Source: Bryum argenteum
Taxonomy: Eukaryota; Streptophyta; Bryopsida; Bryales; Bryaceae
Length of the DNA: 64,000 nucleotides
Assembly: GCA_037043015.1 (NCBI GenBank)
Contig: CM073321.1
Location: 40,444,420 to 40,508,419 of the forward strand
Direction of reading: 5' to 3'
In this document: positions 42,666 through 53,409 of the stretch, one piece after another
Layout: every line of letters begins with the position of its first letter
How positions within the stretch are numbered: the first letter of the stretch is position 1
Made by a program: the position numbers and the translations under genes
Notes under the pieces: model-generated
What the model was told of the DNA's origin: nothing
Seen by the model: only the letters and a program-made list of their open reading frames with translations
The model's database searches: none

Positions 42666-43948
42666 TGCTGTTCCGCAAAAGGCTTGCGATGTTCTATGAC
42701 ATGTTTATTGGTTTTATCTAAGGTAGCCTTAGATCTTGTGGTTACCGCGGCTGTACTTATGGTAGCCACGTTGGTGCCGTGGACTTCGGTAAGTGTAACT
42801 CCCCCCCTTCTGTTGCCGGCAGTAGCTTCGGTGCTGCCGGGATGTGCCTTGGTGTCCGTGGTAGCACGGGTGTTGGCCCAGCGCTGTCTTAACACAGGGC
42901 ATTGGCCTCGTCGGTGGTGCGGGGATCCGCATTCCCAACAGCCATCGTTTCTGTTTGGTTGAAACGCGTCTACATCGACTTCCTCCGGGTACATGGATGC
43001 TGCCTTTGTTCGCGTGGGCCGAGTATCTTCCGTTCTTGCAGGTGTATTGGAAAACCAGCAACGTCCTGCATGTAGTTTGCCGCAAGTAGTGCATGGTGCC
43101 GCTGTCCCCCTGATAGGCACTCTTGGTAGCGGAAGCAACGGTGTCTGTGTTTTGTCTATGACGCCGAATTCCCTGCTAATGTCATTGGCGGCTGTGAGTA
43201 TCTCCTGCAACGTTTTTACACCGCGGATGATAATGCCCTGTTGTATCCACGGTAGCAAGCCCTTTTTGAACCATTCACATAGGTAGTCTTCTTCAGGCCG
43301 TTGACTGAGTTTGTCGGCCAGTTGTTTGAATCTGTCGTAAAACTTGTCGACAGGTTCGTTTCTTTCTTGCTGTATATTGCCTAAAGCTCGGAGTATTTCC
43401 GAGCTTGTTTTTAACTTTCGGAACTTCTGCAAAAAGCTACGCTCCATTTCTTCCCATGTCGGCAACAAATGTTCGGCTTCGAAATCAATGTACCAGTTGA
43501 TGTGGTTGCCCTGAAGGGTGGTTCCGAAGATGTTCTGTAGGTCTTCGGTGCTGGTAACACCGTTGGTTCGAGCTATTACTTTAAACCTGCGTATGTGCCA
43601 ATCAGGATCTCCGGAGTCATCAAAGATTGGGTAAGGTATCTTTGGTAGCTTGATGAGCCGATCCCTTTCCCTTGATGCCATAGAAGCGGCTATGTTTGGA
43701 TCAATCGGTGGTAGCTGTGATGGTCCGGCCATGGTAACGATGGGCGGAACAGTCGTTGATGTTCCTACCCCTTGGAGATAGTGTGAGTTTAATATTTCGA
43801 TCTTGGCATTGGTGGCGTCGTTTTTTGCCACCAAATCTGTCATTTGTTGTTTCATCCATTGGAGAAGTTCTCTCGTGGTATCTTGGTCTTCTTGGGGTAT
43901 AACCTCCTCAGGTTCCGCGGTTCTTTCTGTTGCTTTTCGTGGAGGCAT
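42605..43948 (-). CDS. Element A gag, 447 aa
   Basis: An intact frame from ATG 43948 to TAG. The N-terminus has DTTRELLQWMKQQMTDLVAK. The capsid core (PIFDDSGDPDWHIRRFKVIA, LQGNHINWYIDFE, LPTWEEMERSFLQKFRKL, RNEPVDKFYDRFKQLADKL) is Retrotrans_gag. A zinc knuckle CWECGSPHHRRGQC (CX2CX4HX4C) lies near residue 340. It makes the virus-like particle and binds element RNA. It is the only undamaged retroelement gene in the window. Confidence 0.88.
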   Translation of the reverse strand: MPPRKATERTAEPEEVIPQEDQDTTRELLQWMKQQMTDLVAKNDATNAKIEILNSHYLQGVGTSTTVPPIVTMAGPSQLPPIDPNIAASMASRERDRLIKLPKIPYPIFDDSGDPDWHIRRFKVIARTNGVTSTEDLQNIFGTTLQGNHINWYIDFEAEHLLPTWEEMERSFLQKFRKLKTSSEILRALGNIQQERNEPVDKFYDRFKQLADKLSQRPEEDYLCEWFKKGLLPWIQQGIIIRGVKTLQEILTAANDISREFGVIDKTQTPLLPLPRVPIRGTAAPCTTCGKLHAGRCWFSNTPARTEDTRPTRTKAASMYPEEVDVDAFQPNRNDGCWECGSPHHRRGQCPVLRQRWANTRATTDTKAHPGSTEATAGNRRGGVTLTEVHGTNVATISTAAVTTRSKATLDKTNKHVIEHRKPFAEQHWERLNKLRTQRWSQNCNKY

Positions 43949-44002
43949 TGTGTCGTGTTTGACGTTTTTGTTTCCTGTTTTGCTGGATGACTCAACACTC
44001 CA

Positions 44003-44020
44003 TCCCCAGCATGGTCGCCA
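44003..44020 (-). other. Primer binding site of element A
   Basis: TGGCGACCATGCTGGGGA on the minus strand begins three bases after the 5' LTR. The same 18 bases occupy the same place in element B (57860-57877). It would pair with a tRNA ending in GGTCGCCA; I could not identify the tRNA (tRNA-Arg-type primers of Tat/Ogre elements are similar from memory). Confidence 0.75.
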
Positions 44021-44023
44021 AAA

Positions 44024-44825
44024 TGTTAGCCTGGGTAACGAGGATGGAGTGCTTTACGAGCTCATCCGCTGGAGGTAGCAGGTTTGGGATGGCAGTGGAT
44101 AACGAGGGAGGCCGAGCTATGCTCGGTCTAACAGGGACAGCAGGGAGTAGCCAAAAAGGCCGAGCGTTGACTTCGGCAACATTGGTTGTGCTGCGGAAGG
44201 AGGGGCATTTCAGTCGTCTTCTTCTTTCTTATTTTTACTTTACCCACGAATAGAATCGGTGGGTAGTACTGATCTTGAAGGGAAAAGAGGGGGGGGTACC
44301 GAGGTTTAACCGTGGCAACAGCTGAGGTCACCGAAGCCCGTAACCTGGTCCGGCTGTCTACCGGACCTTCCTTGGTAACCTCGGTGATACTGTAGCGATG
44401 AAGGTACCGTGGGTGTAGAACGTCTAAGACAACAGTTAGGGTTACTGCCGAAGTCTACCAAGCAAGCCTTGGTGTTCGGAGTAAGCAGGTGAGAGATGAG
44501 GAGACACAAGGATGGGAGAGAAAGATTGTGGCTCATGGCCTTTGTATTCAATTGATAACAGCGGCGTACATTCAAGCGTTCTGCCAAGATAAACTGAACA
44601 TATCCTGCTACGGTGACTACAACGAGTGTCTCTCTCCTATTTTCTACAACCTTTTATACTACGGCTGCCGCGGATATCCCTGAAACCGAACGGTGCCCTT
44701 ATCGACTGCCGAGGCATCTGCAGTTAACTGCTGGTGCCTCCACCGAAAAAGTGCTGCTATCTCCGTTGCCGCTGCTGCTCCCGCTTTGGCCGCCGAGGTT
44801 ACCCGATGACGTCAGTCGGGTAACA
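44024..44825 (-). repeat. 5' LTR of element A, 802 bp
   Basis: Same length and termini as the 3' LTR at 35404-36205, with about five differences. It would contain the element promoter; I did not find an unambiguous TATA box. Confidence 0.92.
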
Positions 44826-46508
44826 GATGTCTTATCGTCTATAAGACATCCGAATTAATGTCTACGATGTCTTTTTAGACATCATTTACAACATCATTAA
44901 AAACGCAGGTTTCTTATAGTGTGCGGCAGTAGGGCCGAAGGCAGCGGTGGCAACATCAGAGTCGGTGGTGGCGAAGGCGGCTGCGACCACAGTAGCAAAG
45001 GCGGCCACAGTTACAGCGGTTGCGGATGCCGAACAAGGTGAGGTAGAAGCACACGAAACATTGGAGATTACAGCGGAGGAGGCCGCGGCGGTCGCGGTGA
45101 GCTCGGAGCCGGGCGTGGCTTTGGTGGAGGAGGTGGTCGCGGTTGAAGATATCAGTACAGGTGAACAGCAAACAGCCGCAGCTAACTGGACTGTCAATAC
45201 CTACATATCTCATAACATTCTGAAGAACCGGAAAGTGGAAGCTGCCGAACCGGAAGACAAGTCGGGCAGGGATAAGAAAAGCAATAAATATGAAGACAGT
45301 CGCGATAATGAAGACAATTGCGATAATGAAGACAGTAGTGATAATGAGTCTGTGGAAGTTGTGCCGGTACTGAAGAAGATTGCTCGACTACAGGGAAGGT
45401 CCGAAAGACGAGGCAGCTCCTGTTGAGATCGCGCCAACTGTTGTTGAAATAGCTGTTGCAACAGAGGTGTAGGTCACTGACACCAAGGAGTTGGTCAATT
45501 TCGTAGAAATAGAAGAGAACACTCCTCTAACAAAGATAGCTGCAAATTGGGCGGGTAGAAATAGAAGAGAATACTCTACTAGAGATAGTCCGCAATGATG
45601 ATTGTACGGGAAGTGACAGCTTAGATCACCTGGGCAAAAACAGAAGAGGTGGAGGCTGCAGTGTGTAAAGGATTCACAAGTAGTCTTGTTGATAAGATTG
45701 TAAACGACGGCGTCGCACCCTTGGAGGAGGCGCCGGCTGTAGACGAGGCACCACTTGTGTTGGTTGAGGAGGAGGGCGTTCCAGGTGTGAAGCAGGTGAC
45801 TGCACCCTAGGAGGAGGCACCGGCTGTGCTGGTTGAGAAGGAGGTGACTGCACCCCAGGAGGAGGCCTCGGCTGAGGCAAATGTTGCCACTAGGGAGTTC
45901 ACACTGCCCGAGCTCAGTGAAGAGGCCCCTGCTACCTGCGCTGCCGTAGTAGTAAAGAAGGAAAAGGAGGAACCTACAGTGGTGGAGGTCGCCACTTAGG
46001 CTGCCCTAGCACTAGAGGAGGCATCGGATGTGCCTGTTGAGGAGAATGCAGCTATCAAGGTCTAGGAGGAGATTTTTTACGAAAAGTTGGCCACAGTAGG
46101 CCAAGGAGGTAGGCCAGGCTAAGGAGGCAGGCCAGGCCAAGGAGGCAGGCTAAGCTAGGGAGGCAGTCAACCTAAGTCAAGGAGTTAGGCCAGACCAGGG
46201 AGCCAGGCCTGGCCAAGGACTAAGGCCAGGCCAGCGAGGTTGGCCAGAGTAGGCCAAGCAGTTGAGCCAAAGACTTAGGCCAAGCCAGAGAAGTTGGCCA
46301 GAGTAGGCTAAGCTGTTGAGCCAAGGACTTAGGCGAGGCCAGGGAAGTTGGATAGAGTAGGCCAAGCAGTTGGGCCAGAAGGTAGGCACGCCAGACTAGG
46401 GCGTCATGCCAGGCCAGGGAGGCACGCCAGGCCAGGCAAGTAGGCCAGGCCAGGTAGGCAGGCCAGGCTAGGGAGATAGGGAAGTCAAGCCATGGCGGCA
46501 AGTCAGGA
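44826..46508 (+). pseudogene. Low-complexity Ala/Glu/Val-rich ORF remnant and tandem AGGCCAGGC repeats
   Basis: 44947-45426 is an open frame rich in Ala, Glu and Val, ending in Asp/Asn-rich repeats (DNEDNCDNEDSSDNE). From 45700 to 46070 interrupted frames repeat EEAPAV and VLVEEE. From 46090 to 46500 the DNA is a degenerate AGGCCAGGCCAAGGAGGC array. 44826-44852 is a small inverted repeat (GATGTCTTAT and ATAAGACATC). No domain was recognised. It may be the repetitive N-terminal part of the ORF that follows. Confidence 0.45.
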
Positions 46509-47384
46509 ATGGAAGCTCGAAGGAACGTGGAGGAGGAGACGCCTCAGTCTATTAGGGAGTCTAGACCACGAGCAGAGGCAGAATCGAGTACGAGGAGGAA
46601 GTCTACAAATCCACTGAAGCGTGTCCCTGGGACGCTCATCGTTGAAAGGAAAATGGATAGGACTATTCATCGCATATTCCTTTGCATGCATCATTGGAAG
46701 AACTGGAGAGAATTATAAGATGGTGTTTTGGCAGAAGAAGTTGGTTTGAGGAGCTTTTACGAATTTACCTGGCCTGAACCACATATAGAGTTGGTGGCAG
46801 ATTTTGTTGAAGGTTTTCACTACATCAAAGGAGACAAGACCAATACTGGAGATGGCCCCAACGGTGCAGTAAGAGCTACAGTTTGAGGAAATGCGGTGGA
46901 ATGTACTGCCTGGACGGTGCAATAGGCCTTGGGTATCAAAGGCAAGAAGGTACTGAAGAGGGGCAAGAAAGACTTTGATCCGGGGTATGTGGAGGAGTTT
47001 GGAGTAAAGCCTACTGATTTTAACTCTGATGGAGCAAAAATCAATGCATTCACACCTTTATACCAAGATAGGGTCAGAGATGTGAACTGGGCCCCACTCC
47101 TGTTGTCCAGCTTAAAGCGAGCTCTCATTCAGGTTCATACAAGCAATAGGACAAACATCAAAGGGGCGGAATTGATAGATGCCCGACTAAGGCCATGGTT
47201 TCGAGATGATGAGGAGTATGTGGAACCAGACTCATTTGCTCAGGAGGAGAGTTCAGAGGATACCAGGGACGGCAGTGAGAGATCGTCAGAGAAGTCACCA
47301 ACGCGATCAAGAGCAGATCCACCACTAGATGCATTCAGTGGAGAAGGTTCGATGAGACCATTCACAGGATTACTGCCCACCTAG
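46509..47384 (+). pseudogene. Decayed ORF of unknown family, about 290 codons
   Basis: One frame runs from 46509 to 47384 with only three stops (TAA near 46717, TGA near 46884, TAG near 46931). Readable stretches include EEVGLRSFYEFTWPEPHIEL, VADFVEGFHYIKGDK, GKKDFDPGYVEEFGVKPTD, DGAKINAFTPLYQDRVRDVNW and GAELIDARLRPWFRDDEEYV, ending in a Ser/Glu-rich tail. Long conservation of frame with point stops indicates a former protein, perhaps of a transposon, but I do not recognise it. Element B lies 150 bp downstream. Confidence 0.5.
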
Positions 47385-47535
47385 AAAGACTAGATGGGAG
47401 AAGGACATGAATCTTTGTGACCACGGGAGAACTCGGTGTATCAGAGAAGAGGAGCAAAACGATTATAATTCTCTCCCATGTCTTCCCCAGAGGTAGGACA
47501 CACTAATAAACGACTACGGGAGCGGGGAAACAGAC

Positions 47536-48389
47536 TGTTAGCTGGGATTTCCAAGAGTAGTGCTTTACGTAGTCTCCCAAGTCGACCTGTGTAGAGAAAG
47601 GGGGAGGAATGCGCTTTAGTTTTAAAAAGAGGAAGAGAGAGAGAGAGAGAGCAGGGGTCCTTACTTTTGACCGAGGGAGGTAGGTCGGGCGTTGACTATT
47701 GTGGCCCGAAGGGAAGAGGGGAGTCTGAGAGGAGGTTCCCAAAGAGCAGGAGAGGCACTCGGGTCACTCGCTCGGGAGTGACGAGTTCGAAAAGCCAGCA
47801 GAGGAAGGTGAATCAAGAAGATTTCACCCGCATAGAGTCGACAGAGTGTTTCTGTTGACCCCGGTGATCACAAATGAGCCGTAGACCGTCTTGGCTTTGG
47901 TGGCTTGGCACCCTTGGCGGGGTTTTCACCCCCCTTCGGTGGTGCGTGTGCGAGGCGGTGAGAGGCATCAAGGGATTACCCTCAATGTTGTCATAACGCG
48001 GGACGTAGGAGGAGAGATAGCATCAGACAGAATACAGGGGAGGCGAGGCAATACAGAGTGAGATAGGGAGTATGCAGAGAATCAGAGAGTTTAGAGAGAA
48101 GGACCGGTTCTCAGACCGTTGTATTCATAAGCAAAGCAATACAATCGCAGCGTGCTGCTCCATGTTGACATCGGTTGACTAAGAAGTCCCTAATCTCTAT
48201 TTTCTACCTCTTAAGTAATCATCATTTGCCGAAGAATCCTCCGACTAACGGTGGCCTTATCCTTCCGCCCGATCGCGTCCTTGGGCTGACGTCGCGCCTT
48301 CGTGACTCCATGGCCGCATCTGACGTTGCCTTCTGATGTCTTCCTCCGAAAAGGGCGTGCCTTCAGCTGACAGCGTTGGCTTGGTAACA
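47536..48389 (-). repeat. 3' LTR of element B, 854 bp
   Basis: TGTTAGCTGGG...GGCTTGGTAACA on the plus strand. It is very similar to 57881-58732 but with several small indels and substitutions (for example near 47670-47690, 47935 and 48025), more than between the LTRs of A. It contains a (GA)n run near 47635. Confidence 0.9.
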
Positions 48390-48405
48390 TTTTGCCGTCT
48401 CTCTG
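48390..48405 (-). other. Polypurine tract of element B
   Basis: The minus strand reads CAGAGAGACGGCAAAA immediately before the 3' LTR, matching the position and 3' GGCAAAA of elements A and C. Confidence 0.75.
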
Positions 48406-49255
48406 AGAGCACAATCCGTCCTCGGATTGGTCATTGGCGGGAAGTACGTTCTGCGGGTCGACGATTAGGTCTGGTAACCTCTCGGGGAGTTGTTGCCCAC
48501 GGCGCAGGGGTTCATGGCCATCATACAAATTCTTGATGGGCAAAGCAATTCCCTGCGCGCAAGGAGTTTGTCCCGTCACGTTGGCAAAGATGGGCGTAGA
48601 CGCGTCATAAACTGTCTTACCTAACATCTTGTTGCATCCAGGACAGTTGACATTGTCAGCCTCGGGGTTGGTGAATCGTGCGTGCTAAGTCGGCGTCTTT
48701 GGACGAAATCTTCGGACTTCTCTCTGGCGCTGGTGATACTCTTCCTCGTCCTCACTGGTATCTCCTGTCTCTACATCCCACGATCCATCGTCTGACAGCT
48801 TAAGTAACTCTTGTTTATGCTCCGCAAAAGATCGAGGTATTGGATTTACCGATTGACGTCGGGGAGGAGAGGCCGTTGATCGTGGCGAAACTCCCCGGCT
48901 CGGTGTGATTTCCTCAGATGGGGGGTGCCTCGGTGATGGCTGGGGAGTCTCCTCAGTGTCGGTAAAATGATCCGGGATTCGCACCCGATCACGTTCCTCA
49001 GTAGGGGCCACCTGAAATGTCACTAAGTCTATGTCGGCAGAAGGTGCACTGACTTCGTTGACAGGTGCTCCGACATCCAAATGGAGGGGTTGCTGTTTAC
49101 CTATTTCTTGTTCTACGATGTCTCCCGTCGTGGCTGTGTCCATCACCTCGATGCTATTAGCGTTGTCGTACGAGCCCTCGTAGTCTGGCTCGTCCAGCCC
49201 TAATTCTCTCAGCGAGTCCTGTACACATTGTGGAACGAAGTCCTCTGGTAGCGGT

Positions 49256-50552
49256 CACTACAAGAAAATGGGTGTAAAACCTACTAAAGATTGACACTGA
49301 AATGTCCAAATCAACAAAAAGGCCTTCGCACCTTGGATTTCTGTCAATTTACACGGAGTTTTGTCAATTCTCACTCGTTCAAATTTTTTTGTCAATCTTT
49401 TGTCAATTTTTTGGAATTTTTTTGGAATCTTAGGGAATATTGTTGGAATATTTTGGAATCTTTCGGAATCTTACGGAATCTTTGGGAATCTTTTCATTAT
49501 TTTTCAGACATTGATAAAAATGCAAATTGAAAAACAAAGATGCTTTGGGGCATCATTATTTCTTCAAAAAGAAACAATTGAAAAATTTTAAAATATTTTC
49601 TAGATATAGAAAAATCCCTGCATGCAATATTGAGAAAAAATATTGAATTGTTTTTTTTTTTTTTTAAATTGTAAAAATTATTCAAAGTCAATCAAAGTAA
49701 AAAAGGCTCCAACCTCAAAAAAAAAAATTCAAAAAATTTGAAATTTTTATACATATAGAAAAATACCTGCATGAAGTAGTGGAAAAAATTTTTGAAAAAA
49801 AAATGTTTTTTTACACCGTGAAAAATATTCAAAGTATGCTGGGTAGTAAAAAAACGCCCCAGCCTCAAAAAAAAAAAAAAAAAAATTGAAATTTTTTATA
49901 CATATAGAAAAATACCTGCATGAAATAGTGGAAAAAAAAATTTGAAAAAAAAAAAATTTAACATGGCAAATTAATCGCCAATGGTTAAGTATTTGAATAA
50001 GTTACAAAATTAAACGCACATGTGCATGAACGTTTGTAAGTGTTGTGGCGGTTGAAGACATGGGTTAGGGATGAAGAGGTTGTGGGTTCAAGCCCGGGTG
50101 GCGACAGTTTGTAAAGTTCGTGGTGGGCCCCACCGGTGGCGGTTGATAATGCGTTTTTTTTTTTTCATGGGTAGTAGAATCGTAGTTACCTCAAGAAGCG
50201 TAAAAGTAGAAATGAAAATAAATAATAATTTCAGGTGCAATAAACATTAACATTTACTTCCTTTAAAAAAAACCACAATCTTTGGGAAATGGTGAAATTG
50301 TAAAAAAAAGGAGGCTTTTGAGTCCTACGTGGAAGTTTATCACCATAGTGTAATAGTGACATGGCAAGATAAATCCAACATGGCAATTACATTAGCAACC
50401 CGTACATCCTACGTGTATTTTTCGCAGAATTGACAGCCGAATTGACAAGGTTCTGTCAACTACATGACCGAATCAGGGTACTAAAATTGACACCACAGTT
50501 GACAGTTTTTTGTCATTTTTTTGTCAATTAAGACAACCAGCGCCTTGTAGTG
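49256..50552. mobile_element. Non-autonomous CACTA element, 1297 bp, inserted in the extra ORF of element B
   Basis: It begins CACTACAAGAAAATGGG and ends CCTTGTAGTG, so both termini show the CACTACAAG inverted repeat of plant CACTA (En/Spm) elements. GGT stands on both sides (49253-49255 and 50553-50555) as a 3-bp target duplication. Subterminal TTTGTCAAT motifs at the left reappear inverted (ATTGACA) at the right, as expected for transposase binding. The interior is AT-rich and non-coding, with about 2.5 copies of a 145-bp unit (49600-49970; TATAGAAAAATACCTGCATG). Confidence 0.9.
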
Positions 50553-51913
50553 GGTTGGGTTGCTGGAAGTTTACACATTGCATTGTACATCACCGTAGCT
50601 ATGGTGGTGGCAGAGTTGTGTACCCAGAGGAGCTTGTTCGCCTCAAAGTTGTCCATGTCGTTCTGCAGATCCCTCTGCCTCACGTCATCCATGGCCATCG
50701 GGGGGTGCTGGCTGGCCAACTGCTCGTAACTCTGTCTCAGGGCCACTTGGCTACTCTCCATGGCCTTGACGCGCTCCATAGCGATGTCGCGCTCCTGTGC
50801 CACTGCCTGAACGCTGTTGTTGGCCGTTTGCAGGTCTATCTGCAAGATACCAACTTTGGTTGCCAACTGTTGTCGATCGGTGGCAGCCTTGTCCATCTCA
50901 CGCTGCAACTGTAGAATTCTGTCATCTCTTTTTCTAACGTCTGCTTGTACGGCTCGCAGCTTTCGGGCGTTCTCTACTTCGAGCTCCCTGACTTTGATAT
51001 CCAATGCTTCCTTCTGTGTTTCTGCGCTATCAAACTGGGCTAACAGAGTCTGCAGGCATGTCGTGAGTGCGTCCGCGTGAACCTGCAGCTGCTCGCGGGG
51101 TGTGGTCTGCTGTGTTGCCTCTGCTGCTTGTCTCTCAAACTGAGTACGAGGCCGCTTATTGGAACTCGGGACTCCGGGGTTGGCCAGCGTTAGGGCTGCG
51201 GGGTTGGCTTGCTGGTGTTGCTGAATATCAGCAAAGCTCATCAATGGCGGCATGGGGCGCTGGTCCCGGTGGAGTGCCAACATTCGGCTGATGAACGTGG
51301 ATAAGAAGGGCCCGATGGGACTCACATAATTTGCCCTCTGCTGGTAATTTTTCAACTCCAACCTAAAATTCTGCTCCATTATAAGGTCCCAGTTGATCTT
51401 GGCTCCAGCTTCTGTCATGAGTAGCAATTCGAGCTGCAACGGTGTGATAATATTGCAGTTGACGCGAAGAAAGATCTGGCTGAGGATGCCTCGAAGGCGC
51501 ACGTACCAGGGTTCCGGTAGCAACGCTCCGATCTGCCGCACGTCCTACCCCTTGTTCGGGTCGCATTGCACGTTGGGGAACCTTGCGCGTAGATCTGGCT
51601 TCTCGTATCCGCAGTCCTCCGTCCACCTCGTAAGCCCGGTGCCATCCCATCCGTAGTGCTGAAATAGGTAATGAGGGGAGAACTGGAGTTCGACCCCCTC
51701 CACGGTGCCTACAGGGAATGCGCTGGCGTCGCCTTTGAGTACCATGCTGCTCACAAACTGCTGGCAACGACCGATGTCAAGACGCCAGTGGTGCATGTCG
51801 TCTCTGTAGCGATTGATGCCTATTTCTGCAGCCCACACTGTGTCTATCCTCGTGATCCAATCGACCATATTCTTGGGTGTGTGGAACGGCAACAATTTCG
51901 GACGCTGCGCCAT

Positions 51914-53409
51914 AGTTGACAGCAGGACACCGACGGCGTCAAAAGGCAACAGCAGAGTAGCTCGGAGGTGTGGCGACGTGTGAAGAGTACTGAGGAAGAG
52001 GAGTAGTGAAAGCGGAGGTGGGTGACAGAAAGGGCCAGTGCGAGCGAGAGAGCGAGGGAGCGAGGGTGAGGGAGGGAGAGAGCGAGACAACGCAGCGAAA
52101 CAATGAGGGTCCTCTCCCCCTGCTGCCACATTTATATACTTTTTGTTGCCTCTCTCGGCAGTAGGTGGTGAGCTTGTCTCGGTGGGTAGCCCGGGGTCTG
52201 TCTCGGCGGGTGGTTTTGGCGGCGATGGGTGGTCAGGGCAAATTCCCTTTGAGTACTTTGGATGGCATTTGGCGGCGTGGATAGGACATTGAGTGCCTGT
52301 CTCGGGTGGCGGCTGTCTATCCATCATGGGGCCATCATTGTTAGTGATGATGGTCCAATCACCGAGGTGCCCTTGATGGCTGTACCTGTCCACCTGAATG
52401 TAATTTATGTATACTGTAGTGGGGGCATCCTTGCCTTCCCCCTCCCTTGTTGGCCCTGTTGTCATCTGTGTTTCAAAGGCGGTCAGGGCGTCTGCCGAGG
52501 TATGATACCCTCCTTGTCGACCATGTGTTGTCCCTTGTTCTGCCGAGGCAACGTGGGTATTTGCCGAGGCGTCCTTGTTGCCCTCGAGCGAGTTTGTGTT
52601 TTCAGCAGACTCGTCCTCGGTTGTCAGTTCTTTGTTGAGGTGGTCTCTGGTGTCTACCGAGGCATCTTGATGCGGATTTTTATGCGGGGGTTCTGAAACA
52701 TCGTTGTTAACATCGAGCAATTCCGCTGTGTTAGCGGGGTTGTCCTCGGCTGTCCACTGTTGGGCCTCGGTGACTAAGTTGTTGTGTAGCTGTCCTAGAC
52801 TCAATGTTGGCACCCGTAGCTTATTCATTCCGTAGTAATGCTTCAGCTTGGCTGCATTGACTATTGTTGCCTGCGCATCATAGTTGTCCTCGTTGACCAA
52901 AAGCACGGTGTTGTTTGGCAGAACAAGGTGTATCCTGTATGGCCCGTGCCAGATGGATTCAAATTTAGTTTTTCTTAGTTTAGGGTCGCGAGGACACCAT
53001 AAGATTTGGTCACCTTTGGCAAAGATACGAGGAGGCTGGGATCCTTGAAAGTGCTTTGTAGTGAGAGCTTGTTTGTGCAGGATATTTTTGTTCGCGGCAT
53101 CGCGGATTTCCTCCAGTTTATGAAGGTCCTCCATTCTGGCAGCCAACACACGGCGCGGTGCATAATCCTTTGGCTGTAAGGTTTGAAATGTGGCACTAAG
53201 TACTTTGTTGGCAACAGGGGCTGCGTGCCGTAGACCTGCTCAAACGGGCTGGCTTGTGTTGCTGACTTCACTGCTGCTCGGTATGCCCATAGGGCTGCGG
53301 GTAAGCAGTCATCCCAATCTCCATAGTTGGCCTGGGTAAACTTACGTAACATGTTGATGATGGTTTTATTGGTCGACTCGGCTTGTCCGTTGCCTTGCGG
53401 ATAATACAC
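51914..53409 (-). pseudogene. Element B integrase C-terminal part and pol-to-extra-ORF linker
   Basis: The integrase end ([20 protein letters not shown], then [47 protein letters not shown]) is split by a frame change near 53150. The 51545-53149 frame then stays open through a Thr/Asp/Glu-rich tail into the 5' leader of the extra ORF and on into that ORF without a stop. The last 75 codons of the linker are the translation of a pyrimidine-rich leader and are probably not protein. Confidence 0.75.
52131..52138 (-). promoter_or_regulatory. Candidate internal TATA box for the extra ORF of element B
   Basis: TATATAAA on the minus strand (AGTATATAAATGTGG) is followed by about 200 nt of CT-rich leader and then ATG 51913. 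This is the layout of a plant pol II promoter. In element A the matching place has only GAATAAACA, then a CT-rich leader and ATG 38421. Confidence 0.5.

Larger units (their letters stand above)
35404..44825 (-). mobile_element. Element A: near-complete Ty3/Gypsy (Tat/Athila-like) with an extra 3' ORF
   Basis: Two 802-bp LTRs bracket gag, protease, RT, RNase H, integrase and an extra ORF, all on the minus strand. Gene order (IN after RNase H) is Ty3/Gypsy. The protease DGG signature points to the Tat/Athila side. The LTRs differ by about five bases, so insertion was recent, yet pol holds a stop and frameshifts. The 5-bp flanks (AATAC and GATGT) do not match, so no target duplication is visible. 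Confidence 0.92.
48390..51913 (-). pseudogene. Element B extra ORF (about 740 codons), split by a CACTA element
   Basis: ATG 51913 opens MAQRPKLLPFHTPKNMVDWI. It continues with TRIDTVWAAEIGINRYRDD, WRLDIGRCQQFV, one TAG at about 51542 where element A has Tyr, PEPWYVRLRGILSQIFLRV, QLELLLMTEAGAKINWDL and SPIGPFLSTFISRM. A coiled coil of about 150 residues follows, then NFEANKLLWVHNS and CKLPATQP, where the CACTA element (49256-50552) intervenes. Beyond it the same frame resumes with LPEDFVPQC, LRELGLDEPDYEGSYDN, RIPDHFTDTEETPQP, KLSDDGSWDVET, and, after a frame change near 48680, CPGCNKMLGKTVYD and DGLCSQRDGKMLP over the polypurine tract. Without the insertion the length is 2.2 kb, as in A. Function is unknown. 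Confidence 0.78.

Noticed and set aside
43987..44253. ORFs repeated in both LTRs of element A
   Set aside because: They lie inside the LTRs, appear identically in both copies and have no domain.
50070..50105. tRNA-like T-loop GGGTTCAAGCCC
   Set aside because: No acceptor stem, D-arm or anticodon arm is present around it, and it lies inside a CACTA element.
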